A stretch of DNA of 64,000 nt from Chryseobacterium camelliae (GTDB lineage Bacteria; Bacteroidota; Bacteroidia; Flavobacteriales; Weeksellaceae): NCBI RefSeq assembly GCF_002770595.1, contig NZ_CP022986.1, forward strand, positions 1,302,001-1,366,000, in the 5' to 3' direction. Of this stretch, positions 52,584 through 61,129 are shown piece by piece. Position 1 is the first letter of the stretch, and each line of letters starts with the position of its first letter. Under the pieces are notes generated by a model. The model made no database searches, was not told the origin of the DNA, and worked only from the letters and a program-made list of their open reading frames with translations. Both the position numbers and the translations under genes were made by a program.

Positions 52584-53150
52584 ATGAAAAAAAACACAAT
52601 ATTTATTTTATTAACGGCCGCACTCCTGATCATCAGCTGCGGTGACAAGGAAAAAGAAGCCGGTCTGGCAGCGAGGGAGCAGCAGCTGCTGGAGAAGGAG
52701 AAACTGTTTGCCCAGAAAGAATCGGAATATCAGTCACTCCTCAAAATGAGGGACAGCATCTTTGCTAAAAAAGATTCTGTGACCATCGCCTCCTGGCCAA
52801 CTGGAATTGCCGGATTATGGACCGGAAAAGTCATCTGTACGGAATCCAACTGCAGTGACTATGTTATCGGGGACCAGCGTACGGATGCATGGGAATTCGA
52901 TAGCGATTCTACCCAGCTGGTGACGAAAATCATCAACAACAATAACCTGGTACGGATCTACTCCGGAAAAATGGACAACAATGAAATAAAGCTCAACTTT
53001 AAAACGGATTCAACCTCAAAAAAAATGGTGGATATGAATGTGATCCTGAATGATATTTCTGCCAATAAGATCAAAGGAACACGAACGATTGCGGTAGACA
53101 ATACCTGCATGGCTAAATTTTCCGTTGAACTGGTACGCGCTGCAAAATAA
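52584..53150 (+). CDS. Hypothetical lipoprotein with coiled-coil segment
   Basis: This 188-residue protein has a lipoprotein signal (LLIISC, Cys at about 19), a charged coiled-coil stretch (LAAREQQLLEKEKLFAQKESEYQSLL, about 28-55) and a beta-rich C-terminal domain starting around GLWTGKVICTESNC, with paired Cys. No family was recognised. It ends 6 bases before the antiporter gene, so the two are likely co-transcribed. Confidence 0.7.
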   Translation: MKKNTIFILLTAALLIISCGDKEKEAGLAAREQQLLEKEKLFAQKESEYQSLLKMRDSIFAKKDSVTIASWPTGIAGLWTGKVICTESNCSDYVIGDQRTDAWEFDSDSTQLVTKIINNNNLVRIYSGKMDNNEIKLNFKTDSTSKKMVDMNVILNDISANKIKGTRTIAVDNTCMAKFSVELVRAAK

Positions 53151-53156
53151 ACACCT

Positions 53157-55280
53157 ATGATTTTACTGAACATACATAACCTGAGTTTTCCCATAGAAGA
53201 CCCGGTCCTGAAATTCCTGCTGGTTTTAATCATTATCCTCGCCGCTCCCCTGCTGCTGAATAAGATCAAAGTTCCTCATCTGCTGGGATTAATTATTGCC
53301 GGAGCCGTGATAGGTCCGAACGGTTTTAATATCCTTTCCAGAGACAGCAGCATTGTGGTTACAGGGACTACCGGATTGCTCTATATCATGTTCCTGGCCG
53401 GGCTTGAGATCGATATGGGGGATTTTAAGAGAAATAAATGGAAAAGCCTTGGTTATGGTGGCTATGCATTTATTTTCCCATTTATTTTAGGGTTTCTCGG
53501 TTCATACTATCTTCTGGAGTTTTCGGTTCTTACTTCGGTGCTTTTTGCCAGCCTCTTTTCTTCTCAGACCTTGATCACATATCCGCTGATCAGTAAGCTG
53601 GGAATAGCAAAAAATCAGGCGGTCAATATTACTGTAGGCGGTACCATGATCACTGATGTTGCCACCCTATTGGTTCTTGCTGTAGTTGTGGGCATGGTTC
53701 AGGGCGATGTAGGTACATCATTCTGGATCCGGCTGTCGGTTTCGTTTATTATATTCGGATTGATTGTATTGCTGGTTTTCCCGTTAATCGGCCGTTGGTT
53801 TTTTAAGAAAGTCAATGATAAGATTTCACAGTACATTTTCGTTCTGGTTATGATTTATCTTGCTGCCATGTTAGCAGAACTGGCCGGAGTAGAGTCCATT
53901 ATAGGGGCATTCTTCGCTGGTTTGGCACTTAACAGGCTTATCCCTCATACTTCTGCACTGATGAATCGCGTTGATTTTGTAGGAAACGCAATCTTTATCC
54001 CGTTCTTCCTCATCAGTGTAGGTATGCTGATTGACTTTAAAGTGTTTTTCAACAGTTTTGAAACGCTCAAGGTAGCGCTCATCATGCTTACAGCATCTAT
54101 TGGCGGGAAATACATATCTGCCGTCATCACCAGAAAGACTTTCCGTTTCAGCAAGGAAGAAGGAACGCTGATTTTCGGACTCAGTTCTGCATCAGCAGCC
54201 GCTACTCTTGCAACTGTACTTGTTGGATACAACATCATTATTTCCGAAACAGAAAGCGGGGAACCTATACGATTACTGAATGAGCATGTACTGAACGGAA
54301 GTATCCTTCTTATATTAATCTCCTGTACCATTTCATCCTTTGTTTCCATGTCCAGTGCCCAGAAAATTGCACAGCAGGATAATGAAGATACCGTATCCGG
54401 AAACAGCCATGAAGAGGAGAATATCCTGCTCGCGGTTAACCATCCGGAAACCGTGGAAAGAATGGTTAACCTGGGAATGCTGATCAAGGCACACTCCAAT
54501 ACCGATCATGTTTTTGCCCTGAATGTGATCAACGAAGATAAAAACGAATCTTCCGTAAAAAATGCTGAAAAAATCCTCCATCAGGCTACAGATACTGCAG
54601 CAGCGGCAGATGTAAAGCTACAGGCATTGAAGAGATATGACAATGATGTAATCAACGGTGTTAATAATGTGATCAAAGAACAGAATATCACCGACCTGAT
54701 CATCGGTCTTGAAGATGTCAAAGGCTTCTCGCCGTCTTTCGTTTATAATCTTTATAACGGCTACCTTCAGAATGATGACGTAAATGTGCTGGTTTATCAT
54801 GCGGCACAGCCTTTATCCACCATTAAGAAATATGCGGTCATGATCCCGGAAAACGGACACCTCGAACCCGGGTTCTTCCATGCGCTGCTCAGGGTCTGGA
54901 ATATCGCCCGTAACTCGGGAGCTACCATGACTTTTTACGCTCCTGAAGTGATCCTGGAAATCCTTCAGAAGATTATTAAAAAAGCGAATATTGAAGCGGA
55001 ATTCATCATTATGAACACCTGGCGTGACGCTGAGCAGACGGCGGCCGGACTTAAGGAAGACGAAGCCCTGATCGTACTGATGGCGAAAAGAGGCATGGCA
55101 TCTTATATTCCAAGGATGAGATTCATCCCTGAGTTGCTTAACAAATACCTCAAGGACAACAACTACCTGCTGATCTATCCTTTTTCTGAATACAGCCAGG
55201 ATAACGCCGAGGAACGCTCGGTAGGCAACCACGGAGATTTTATGGAAATCGGGAACATCATTAAAAAGATATTCAAATAA
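53157..55280 (+). CDS. CPA2-family cation:proton antiporter with C-terminal USP-like domain
   Basis: This 707-residue protein has about 12-13 membrane helices in the N-terminal 410 residues, with Na+/H+ exchanger signatures (PHLLGLIIAGAVIGPNGFN, LYIMFLAGLEIDMGDFK, GAFFAGLALNRLIP). A cytoplasmic part of about 290 residues resembles universal stress protein repeats (ENILLAVNHPETVERMVNL). The family exchanges Na+ or K+ for H+ and helps pH and osmotic balance. It follows the lipoprotein gene by 6 bases. Confidence 0.9.
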   Translation: MILLNIHNLSFPIEDPVLKFLLVLIIILAAPLLLNKIKVPHLLGLIIAGAVIGPNGFNILSRDSSIVVTGTTGLLYIMFLAGLEIDMGDFKRNKWKSLGYGGYAFIFPFILGFLGSYYLLEFSVLTSVLFASLFSSQTLITYPLISKLGIAKNQAVNITVGGTMITDVATLLVLAVVVGMVQGDVGTSFWIRLSVSFIIFGLIVLLVFPLIGRWFFKKVNDKISQYIFVLVMIYLAAMLAELAGVESIIGAFFAGLALNRLIPHTSALMNRVDFVGNAIFIPFFLISVGMLIDFKVFFNSFETLKVALIMLTASIGGKYISAVITRKTFRFSKEEGTLIFGLSSASAAATLATVLVGYNIIISETESGEPIRLLNEHVLNGSILLILISCTISSFVSMSSAQKIAQQDNEDTVSGNSHEEENILLAVNHPETVERMVNLGMLIKAHSNTDHVFALNVINEDKNESSVKNAEKILHQATDTAAAADVKLQALKRYDNDVINGVNNVIKEQNITDLIIGLEDVKGFSPSFVYNLYNGYLQNDDVNVLVYHAAQPLSTIKKYAVMIPENGHLEPGFFHALLRVWNIARNSGATMTFYAPEVILEILQKIIKKANIEAEFIIMNTWRDAEQTAAGLKEDEALIVLMAKRGMASYIPRMRFIPELLNKYLKDNNYLLIYPFSEYSQDNAEERSVGNHGDFMEIGNIIKKIFK

Positions 55281-55314
55281 ACTGATAGATGAATTGCCAT
55301 ATCCAGTAATGCTA

Positions 55315-55349
55315 AAAACAAAGGCTGCCTCTTCGGCAGCCTTTGTTTT
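55315..55349. terminator. Bidirectional terminator between antiporter and purK
   Basis: A perfect 15-bp stem AAAACAAAGGCTGCC/GGCAGCCTTTGTTTT with a TCTTC loop serves both converging genes. Confidence 0.88.
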
Positions 55350-55350
55350 G

Positions 55351-56466
55351 TTATGATCCGGCAATGACCTGTACCATTTCTTTAACCCTGATAAGCTTAT
55401 CCATCAGTTCTTCCCTGGAGTCTGCGAGTACATTGATGTGCCCCATCTTTCTTCCGGGCTTGGTTTCGGTTTTACCATACAGGTGAACATAGGTTTTCGG
55501 CAGTTTCAGCAATTCTTCCATTCCCTGGTATCGTACTTTTCCTGTGTGACCTTCCGCACCCACCAGATTAAGCATGCCGCTGTAAGTGATGGTATCCGTA
55601 TCGGCCAGAGGCAGGTTTTTCACCACCCGGTACATCTGTTCAAACTGCGAATTCGCATTTCCTTCCTGGCTCTGGTGTCCTGAATTGTGCAGCCTTGGCG
55701 CCGTTTCGTTCACCCATACTTTTCCTTCTTTGTCCAGGAATAATTCAATGGCAAATAATCCGGGTGAATTGACTGCATCCAGGAATTTCCCAGTGATATG
55801 GTCAATCTGCGTGGTAATTTCCTCACTGAGATGCACAGGACAGATATTGAAATCCAGAAGATTCAGCTTCGGGTCAGCCACCATTTCAGTCACCGGGAAA
55901 GTTTTGGTTTCCCCGTTTTCGTTCCTGGCAACAATCACGGAAAGCTCTTTATCAATATCCACTAAGGCTTCCAGGACAGACGGCTCTTTCCAGAGCTTTT
56001 GAAGCTCCTCTTCAGTCCGGATCACCTGTACCCCTTTACCATCGTATCCTCCGGTATTCATTTTCTGTACGAAAGGCAGTGGCATAACTATCCCTGCATT
56101 CCAGTCGCGCACCACCTGGAATTCCGGACTTGGGATACCATGGGCCTTATAAAATTTCTTCTGAAGGATTTTCTGCTGGATGATGGTAATGATCCTGGAA
56201 TTCGGAACCACTTTTACGCCCTGCCCTTCCAGTGCAGCCAGCGCTTCAGCATTCACATGTTCTATTTCAATGGTGATCACCTCTTTATCTTTTCCGAAAT
56301 CCATTACGGTCTGGTAATCATTGAAATTCCCCTGTGTAAAATGGGAAATCGTGTGGCAGGGTGCATCCGGAGCTGGATCCAGGGTATAAAACTGATCGTC
56401 ATATTTCAATGCTTCCTGGATAAGCATTCTTCCGAGCTGCCCGCCGCCTAAAATTCCTATTTTCAT
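55351..56466 (-). CDS. purK: N5-carboxyaminoimidazole ribonucleotide synthase
   Basis: This 371-residue ATP-grasp enzyme makes N5-CAIR from AIR, bicarbonate and ATP, and PurE then acts on the product. It shows GILGGGQLGRMLIQEA at the N-terminus, the ATP-grasp stretch with TGGYDGKGVQVIR, and the metal-binding region NETAPRLHNSGHQSQEGNANSQFEQMYRVV. It is a single gene. Its convergent neighbour shares a perfect terminator. Confidence 0.96.
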   Translation of the reverse strand: MKIGILGGGQLGRMLIQEALKYDDQFYTLDPAPDAPCHTISHFTQGNFNDYQTVMDFGKDKEVITIEIEHVNAEALAALEGQGVKVVPNSRIITIIQQKILQKKFYKAHGIPSPEFQVVRDWNAGIVMPLPFVQKMNTGGYDGKGVQVIRTEEELQKLWKEPSVLEALVDIDKELSVIVARNENGETKTFPVTEMVADPKLNLLDFNICPVHLSEEITTQIDHITGKFLDAVNSPGLFAIELFLDKEGKVWVNETAPRLHNSGHQSQEGNANSQFEQMYRVVKNLPLADTDTITYSGMLNLVGAEGHTGKVRYQGMEELLKLPKTYVHLYGKTETKPGRKMGHINVLADSREELMDKLIRVKEMVQVIAGS

Positions 56467-56526
56467 TGTTCTGTATCTATTGTATTTATATTGATTTTAT
56501 TATTAAAGGTGATGAAATGCATCAGA

Positions 56527-57078
56527 TTACTGCAGCTTCTCGATTCTGAGGTAACCCAGGTGCATTACATTGGTCTGGTCCTGCTCTTCGGATTTTTCCA
56601 GCACAATGGAATACCGTTCTTTCATCGTGTCCGGCAGGATGTCATTAAGCCTGAAGATATCATCGATATCCACTCCGTGTTTTTCATCGATGTGGCTTTC
56701 GGCTCCCTTGAAGCCCATGGTCTGGTAAAACTCGGTTTTCTTTACACGTTTTACAACTTCCCCCATGGATTTGCCGACCATAAGATGCTGCTCGTGAAAT
56801 TCTTCAAAATGTCCCGGTTTATATCCCCCAAGGTTAATGAAGTACAGCTGATCACCTGAATCTTTCTCTGTCCTTTCCATGATTTTCAATTCGTATCCGT
56901 CTGCAAACCGTACTTCCTGATAGGCATCGATATGGATTTTCCCATCTGCCTCCTTCCAGAATTTTTTCATCTCCGGAACAAGGTCCTTCAGGTTTTCCGC
57001 AATCCCGAAGAATACATCGTGCTGTTCAATATTTCTGCCTTTTGGGGTGGCTCCCAGAATGATATAGAATAATTTCAT
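56527..57078 (-). CDS. DUF1543 domain protein
   Basis: This protein of about 183 residues starts MKLFYIILGATPKGRNIEQHDVFFGIAENL, the hallmark of the DUF1543 family, with a second related half (HIDEKHGVDIDDIF). Function is unknown. I use the ATG at 57078. It diverges from tauE-like; two TAnnTTTG boxes, TATTTTTG (57095-57102) and TAAATTTG (57106-57113), lie upstream on the minus strand. Confidence 0.85.
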   Translation of the reverse strand: MKLFYIILGATPKGRNIEQHDVFFGIAENLKDLVPEMKKFWKEADGKIHIDAYQEVRFADGYELKIMERTEKDSGDQLYFINLGGYKPGHFEEFHEQHLMVGKSMGEVVKRVKKTEFYQTMGFKGAESHIDEKHGVDIDDIFRLNDILPDTMKERYSIVLEKSEEQDQTNVMHLGYLRIEKLQ

Positions 57079-57127
57079 GTCCCTTTCGTTTATGCAAAAA
57101 TACGTCAAATTTATCTTTTTTAAACGT

Positions 57128-57158
57128 TTGGCAGACTACCACAATAGTTTTATATTTG
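57128..57158 (+). promoter_or_regulatory. Promoter of the TauE-like gene (probably leaderless)
   Basis: TTG (57128-57130), a 20-base spacer and TATATTTG (57151-57158) fit the consensus. The ATG starts only 5 bases after the box, at the expected transcription start. Confidence 0.72.
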
Positions 57159-57162
57159 TAGC

Positions 57163-57993
57163 ATGTCAGAAATCATCATTCTCTTCCTGGGAGCTATTTC
57201 GGCAGGATTGCTGGGCTCGCTTACAGGATTGGGCGGAGGGGTCATCATTATTCCTCTTCTTACGCTGGGCTTCGGCGTACCCATGCACTATGCTATCGGA
57301 GCGTCTCTTATATCAGTAATCGGTACATCTTCCGGTGCCGCAGTGGCCTTCGTAAAGGAAGGGTTCACCAATATGAGGATCGGGATGTTCCTGGAAATCG
57401 CCACTACATCGGGGGCTATTGTGGGAGCCCTGGTTTCGGGAATGCTGAATCCGAATACCATCGGGATTATTTTTGCCAGCATCCTTCTTCTGACGGTTAT
57501 TTTAAATCTTAAAGGAAAGCCGGACCATCAGGAACCTATTATTCAGGGAAGCCTGGAGGAAAAGCTGAAATTATACGGAACATTTCCGGATAAAGGCATC
57601 ATCAAAAGTTATTCTGCCAGGAATACGGTACCCGGATTCTTAATGATGATGTTTGCAGGAGCAATGTCCGGACTGCTGGGAATCGGGTCGGGAGCGCTCA
57701 AAGTACTGGCTATGGATAACATGATGAAGCTTCCTTTTAAAGTTTCCACCACCACCAGCAACTTCATGATTGGTGTAACGGCTGTAGCCAGTGCCATGAT
57801 TTATTTCCAGCGCGGTGAGATTGTTCCGGTTATTGTAGCTCCGGTACTGATTGGTGTGGTAGTGGGCAGCTTCATAGGATCAAAGACTTTGATGGTTTCC
57901 AAAACAAAAAAACTGAAAACCTTTTTTGCCATTGTCATTACCATCCTGTCTGTATATATGATGTATAACGGTATTAACAAGAGCTTCCGATGA
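57163..57993 (+). CDS. TauE/SafE-family sulfite/anion exporter
   Basis: This 276-residue protein has about eight membrane helices and the repeated motif GSLTGLGGGVIIIPLL and SGLLGIGSGALKVLAM, typical of TauE/SafE permeases. These move sulfite or organosulfonates outward. Its stop overlaps the start of the DUF1634 gene by four bases (ATGA), a common pairing. The message may be leaderless. Confidence 0.9.
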   Translation: MSEIIILFLGAISAGLLGSLTGLGGGVIIIPLLTLGFGVPMHYAIGASLISVIGTSSGAAVAFVKEGFTNMRIGMFLEIATTSGAIVGALVSGMLNPNTIGIIFASILLLTVILNLKGKPDHQEPIIQGSLEEKLKLYGTFPDKGIIKSYSARNTVPGFLMMMFAGAMSGLLGIGSGALKVLAMDNMMKLPFKVSTTTSNFMIGVTAVASAMIYFQRGEIVPVIVAPVLIGVVVGSFIGSKTLMVSKTKKLKTFFAIVITILSVYMMYNGINKSFR

Positions 57994-58373
57994 GAAAAGA
58001 TTTCACTGACATAGACCTGAACCGCTCCGTCGGCAATCTTCTGAGGCTGGGAGTTATTTTATCCGTGATCACATCACTGGTGGGATTTATCAAGCTTTTT
58101 ACGGAAGGCTTCAAGATGCCTAAAAAATATACATCGCTCCAGATGGGTTCTTCATCGGAAAAAATCTGGGGAGAATTCTGGCATTCCCTTAGCAAAGGCG
58201 AAGGAATGGCTATCATCCAGCTCGGCATTCTGCTGCTTATCCTTACGCCTCTGATGAGGATTATTTTTGCCTGGATCGGGTACCTGAAAGAAAAAGACTA
58301 TATATATGTCTTTATTTCTTCAGTAGTCCTTGCCATCATGGCCATCAGTTTTTTCACCGGCTACGCAAGCTAA
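57990..58373 (+). CDS. DUF1634 membrane protein
   Basis: This 127-residue protein with three hydrophobic helices (about 18-38, 70-90 and 103-124) opens DIDLNRSVGNLLRLGVILS, as expected for DUF1634. It is translationally coupled to the TauE-type permease and probably forms a complex with it. Its role is unknown. Confidence 0.87.
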   Translation: MRKDFTDIDLNRSVGNLLRLGVILSVITSLVGFIKLFTEGFKMPKKYTSLQMGSSSEKIWGEFWHSLSKGEGMAIIQLGILLLILTPLMRIIFAWIGYLKEKDYIYVFISSVVLAIMAISFFTGYAS

Positions 58374-58379
58374 AATCAT

Positions 58380-58763
58380 TTATCGTTCATAAAACTCCAG
58401 CGGCAGCTGATCCGGATCCTGAATAAAGAAAAATGCTTTTCCCGTAAACTCATCAGTGCGGATGTCTTCGCAGTCTATTCCTTTTTCCATAAGTTCCGCA
58501 CGGGTATTGCTGATATTTTCTACGGAGAAAGCAAGGTGCCTCAAACCGCAGGATTCCGGTCTTGAAGGCCTTTCAGGAGGGTTTGGAAAAGAAAAAAGTT
58601 CGATCACATACTGGTCCCCTATCGCAAGATCAAGTTTATAAGACTGCCGTTCCTCACGGTACACTTCGCGGATGATATTCAGTTCCAGGATTTCGGTGTA
58701 AAACTTCTTAGAGACAGCATAATCTGAACAGATGATGGCAATATGATGGATTTTTAAAAGCAC
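58380..58763 (-). CDS. VOC-family (glyoxalase-like) metalloprotein
   Basis: This 127-residue protein of the glyoxalase I/VOC fold has metal ligands in IHHIAIICSDY, GLRHLAF and the final LPLEFYE. It resembles the SMU1112c/YaeR group, whose substrate is not settled. The start codon at 58763 is GTG, and no ATG lies nearby in frame. It converges closely with the DUF1634 gene. Confidence 0.85.
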   Translation of the reverse strand: MLLKIHHIAIICSDYAVSKKFYTEILELNIIREVYREERQSYKLDLAIGDQYVIELFSFPNPPERPSRPESCGLRHLAFSVENISNTRAELMEKGIDCEDIRTDEFTGKAFFFIQDPDQLPLEFYER

Positions 58764-58892
58764 GTCAATTAAGGTTTAAAGAATAAAAGTAGCAAAAACC
58801 GGAATCAGATTCAAAAATCCGCAACAGTTTTTCAAAATATTTTTTTTGAAAAATTATAAAAAAAAGTTATTTTTATACACATATTTAAACAT

Positions 58893-59975
58893 ATGTGGAA
58901 CGTCTACGCAGGACTAACGATACTGCTTCTTATTTTAACCTTACTTCCTAAAATACAGAACTCCCACTGGATCTTCCGGGTTCCGGAATTCGGGAAAATA
59001 CAGATCACATTTTTTACCGTTATTACTTTCGGGCTGGGATTCCTGGTTTATCAGGCACCTCTGTTCTGGTATTTTCAGGGATTGCTGATCCTGATGTTTA
59101 TTCATCACGGTATCATTCTGATCAAATACACACCGCTTTACCGGGTGAGAAGGTCCGGCAAGGGCGAAAATTCTTCAAAGAACATTCATTTTATCTCTGC
59201 TAATGTCTATCAGTTCAATGCCGAGTACAACCGTTTCATCCAACTGATTGAAAAGTGCAGGCCCGAAATCTTTCTCACTATGGAAAGCAATGGCGACTGG
59301 GAAAAGGCATTGCGCGTGCTGGAGCAGGATTATCCGTTCCATCATAAGGTAACCCTTGAAAATACCTACGGCATGCACTTGTATTCCAAGATCAAAATCA
59401 GCGATGCCAAAACCCATTATTTTGTTGCTGATGATATCCCTACTATTGAAGCACACCTGGAAACGGAAGACGGATTTTCATTTGTATTCTTCGGGATCCA
59501 TCCGCCACCGCCAAGTCCTACCGAAGAAGAAACGTCTAAAGAAAGGGACGGCGACCTGCTGAGTACCGCTAAAAGAGTTCAGGAAATACGGAAGCCGACG
59601 ATCGTAGTCGGTGATTTCAATAACGTTGCCTGGTCCAAATCATCTATCCTGTTCAGGAAAACCAGCGAATTGATCGATCCCCGGATCGGCCGCGCCTTTG
59701 TGTCCACTTTCCATGCGAAATACAAGCTCCTGAGATTCCCGATCGACCTGATGTTCCATAGCGAAGATATTTTCATCCGGCAGCTTAAAACGCTTGAAAA
59801 TTTCGGGTCAGACCACCTTCCGGTATACTGTGAATTCTTTATCGACCATCATAATGACCAGCAGGAGGAGCAGATTGAAGAAGCGACTGCTGAAGAGGAA
59901 GCTGAAGCTGAAAAAATGATTGAAGAAGGCAAAAAGGAGGACGGCAACCGGGATGCCGTTGTTACTGAAGATTAA
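58893..59975 (+). CDS. Membrane-anchored endonuclease/exonuclease/phosphatase-family protein
   Basis: This 360-residue protein has two or three N-terminal helices (within residues 1-80) and then an EEP-fold domain: ENSSKNIHFISANVYQFN, FLTMESNGDWEKAL, FGIHPPPPSP, IVVGDFNNVAWSKSS, and GSDHLPVYCEF (the D-H active-site pair). A very acidic tail (about 325-360) ends it. The family cleaves phosphodiester or phosphomonoester bonds; the substrate is unknown, and the periplasmic side is likely. It is a single gene with a terminator shared with mvaD. Confidence 0.86.
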   Translation: MWNVYAGLTILLLILTLLPKIQNSHWIFRVPEFGKIQITFFTVITFGLGFLVYQAPLFWYFQGLLILMFIHHGIILIKYTPLYRVRRSGKGENSSKNIHFISANVYQFNAEYNRFIQLIEKCRPEIFLTMESNGDWEKALRVLEQDYPFHHKVTLENTYGMHLYSKIKISDAKTHYFVADDIPTIEAHLETEDGFSFVFFGIHPPPPSPTEEETSKERDGDLLSTAKRVQEIRKPTIVVGDFNNVAWSKSSILFRKTSELIDPRIGRAFVSTFHAKYKLLRFPIDLMFHSEDIFIRQLKTLENFGSDHLPVYCEFFIDHHNDQQEEQIEEATAEEEAEAEKMIEEGKKEDGNRDAVVTED

Positions 59976-59984
59976 ACAAAAAGC

Positions 59985-60018
59985 AAAGCAGGCCTGTAAA
60001 CGGACCTGCTTTTTATTT
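59985..60018. terminator. Bidirectional terminator between EEP gene and mvaD
   Basis: The arms AAAGCAGG (59985-59992) and CCTGCTTT (60005-60012) are flanked by A-rich and T-rich sequence on opposite sides. Confidence 0.75.
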
Positions 60019-60033
60019 TTTATTATTGACGGA

Positions 60034-61095
60034 CTAGAATTTCATCACATCTTTTACTACCCCGTTTTTCTGCGTATGAGGTAATAATTCAGCCTCAATG
60101 AAAACCTTTATCCTGTCTTCCGAGCCATTGTTCGGAAACAACAGGTGAACATTGGCACCGGCATCAAGCGTAAAGAACAACGGCAGGCCGGTCTCCCTTC
60201 TGAACTCCCAGATTTTGTTAATAACTTCAAGCGTACCCGTTTTCATCAGGATGAATGCAGGTTCGCTCATCATCATCATGGCATGGAGCGTTAGCGCCTC
60301 ATGTTCCACAAGAGTAATAAAACGTTCCATATTCCCTGCTTTCAGGATTTCCTTCATCGGAATAAAATTTTCCCGGGCTTCCTGGAACCTTCTCTCCGCA
60401 TAAGGATTTGTATTCATTAATCCGTGTCCTACTGTTGATGAAACACTTTTCTGTCCTTCATGGATCAGCAGCACCCAGTCATTAAAATCCCTGAAAACAT
60501 CATGGATTTCTGCTTCAGGATAAGGAACGGCAAAAAGGTCTGAGCTCCCATCCACCTCATCTGAACTTCCCCATACAACCAGGCCATTGTACAGGCTCCT
60601 GCATGCGCTTCCGCTACCCAGCCGTGCCAGGAATGAAGCTTTTCTTAACGATGCATCTTCTGAAATCCCTCCTGAAAACGCCTCATCAAGTTTCATCAGG
60701 CATTTCGCAATAGCCCCGAAACCTGAAGCGGAACTTGCAATTCCTGAGCTGTGCGGAAAAGTATTCTCTGTCCGGATGATATATTTTCCTTTCAGGACCC
60801 ATGGCAGATAAGGTTCTATATTGTTAAAGTATTTTTCTATTTTTTCGGCAAATTTCACTTCTTCAGCACCGGCAAGGTAGGTCTGAACCGAGAACGGTTC
60901 TCCTGCTGAAAATTCAATTTCCGTATTGGTCCTGCAATGGTTCAGTGTATAACTGATGCTGGGATTGGCAGGAATCTGCTGTTCATATTTGCCCCAGTAT
61001 TTAATGAGCGCAATATTGGACGGACAGCTGCCTGAAACCGTTTTAGAAGAGACAGTGAAATCCTTCTTTCCCAGAAATTCTTGTGTGGTCGTCAT
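60034..61095 (-). CDS. mvaD: Diphosphomevalonate decarboxylase
   Basis: This GHMP-kinase-fold enzyme of about 353 residues makes isopentenyl diphosphate from mevalonate diphosphate. Motifs are CPSNIALIKYWGKYEQQIPANPSISYTL, HSSGIASSASGFGAIAKCLMKL (phosphate loop) and the C-terminal FTLDAGANVHLLFP (catalytic Asp). I use the ATG at 61095. It is last in an SDR-fadD-mvaD operon. Confidence 0.94.
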   Translation of the reverse strand: MTTTQEFLGKKDFTVSSKTVSGSCPSNIALIKYWGKYEQQIPANPSISYTLNHCRTNTEIEFSAGEPFSVQTYLAGAEEVKFAEKIEKYFNNIEPYLPWVLKGKYIIRTENTFPHSSGIASSASGFGAIAKCLMKLDEAFSGGISEDASLRKASFLARLGSGSACRSLYNGLVVWGSSDEVDGSSDLFAVPYPEAEIHDVFRDFNDWVLLIHEGQKSVSSTVGHGLMNTNPYAERRFQEARENFIPMKEILKAGNMERFITLVEHEALTLHAMMMMSEPAFILMKTGTLEVINKIWEFRRETGLPLFFTLDAGANVHLLFPNNGSEDRIKVFIEAELLPHTQKNGVVKDVMKF

Positions 61096-61129
61096 ATTTG
61101 AGGATAGTTTATCATTGGGCGTTCTGTGT

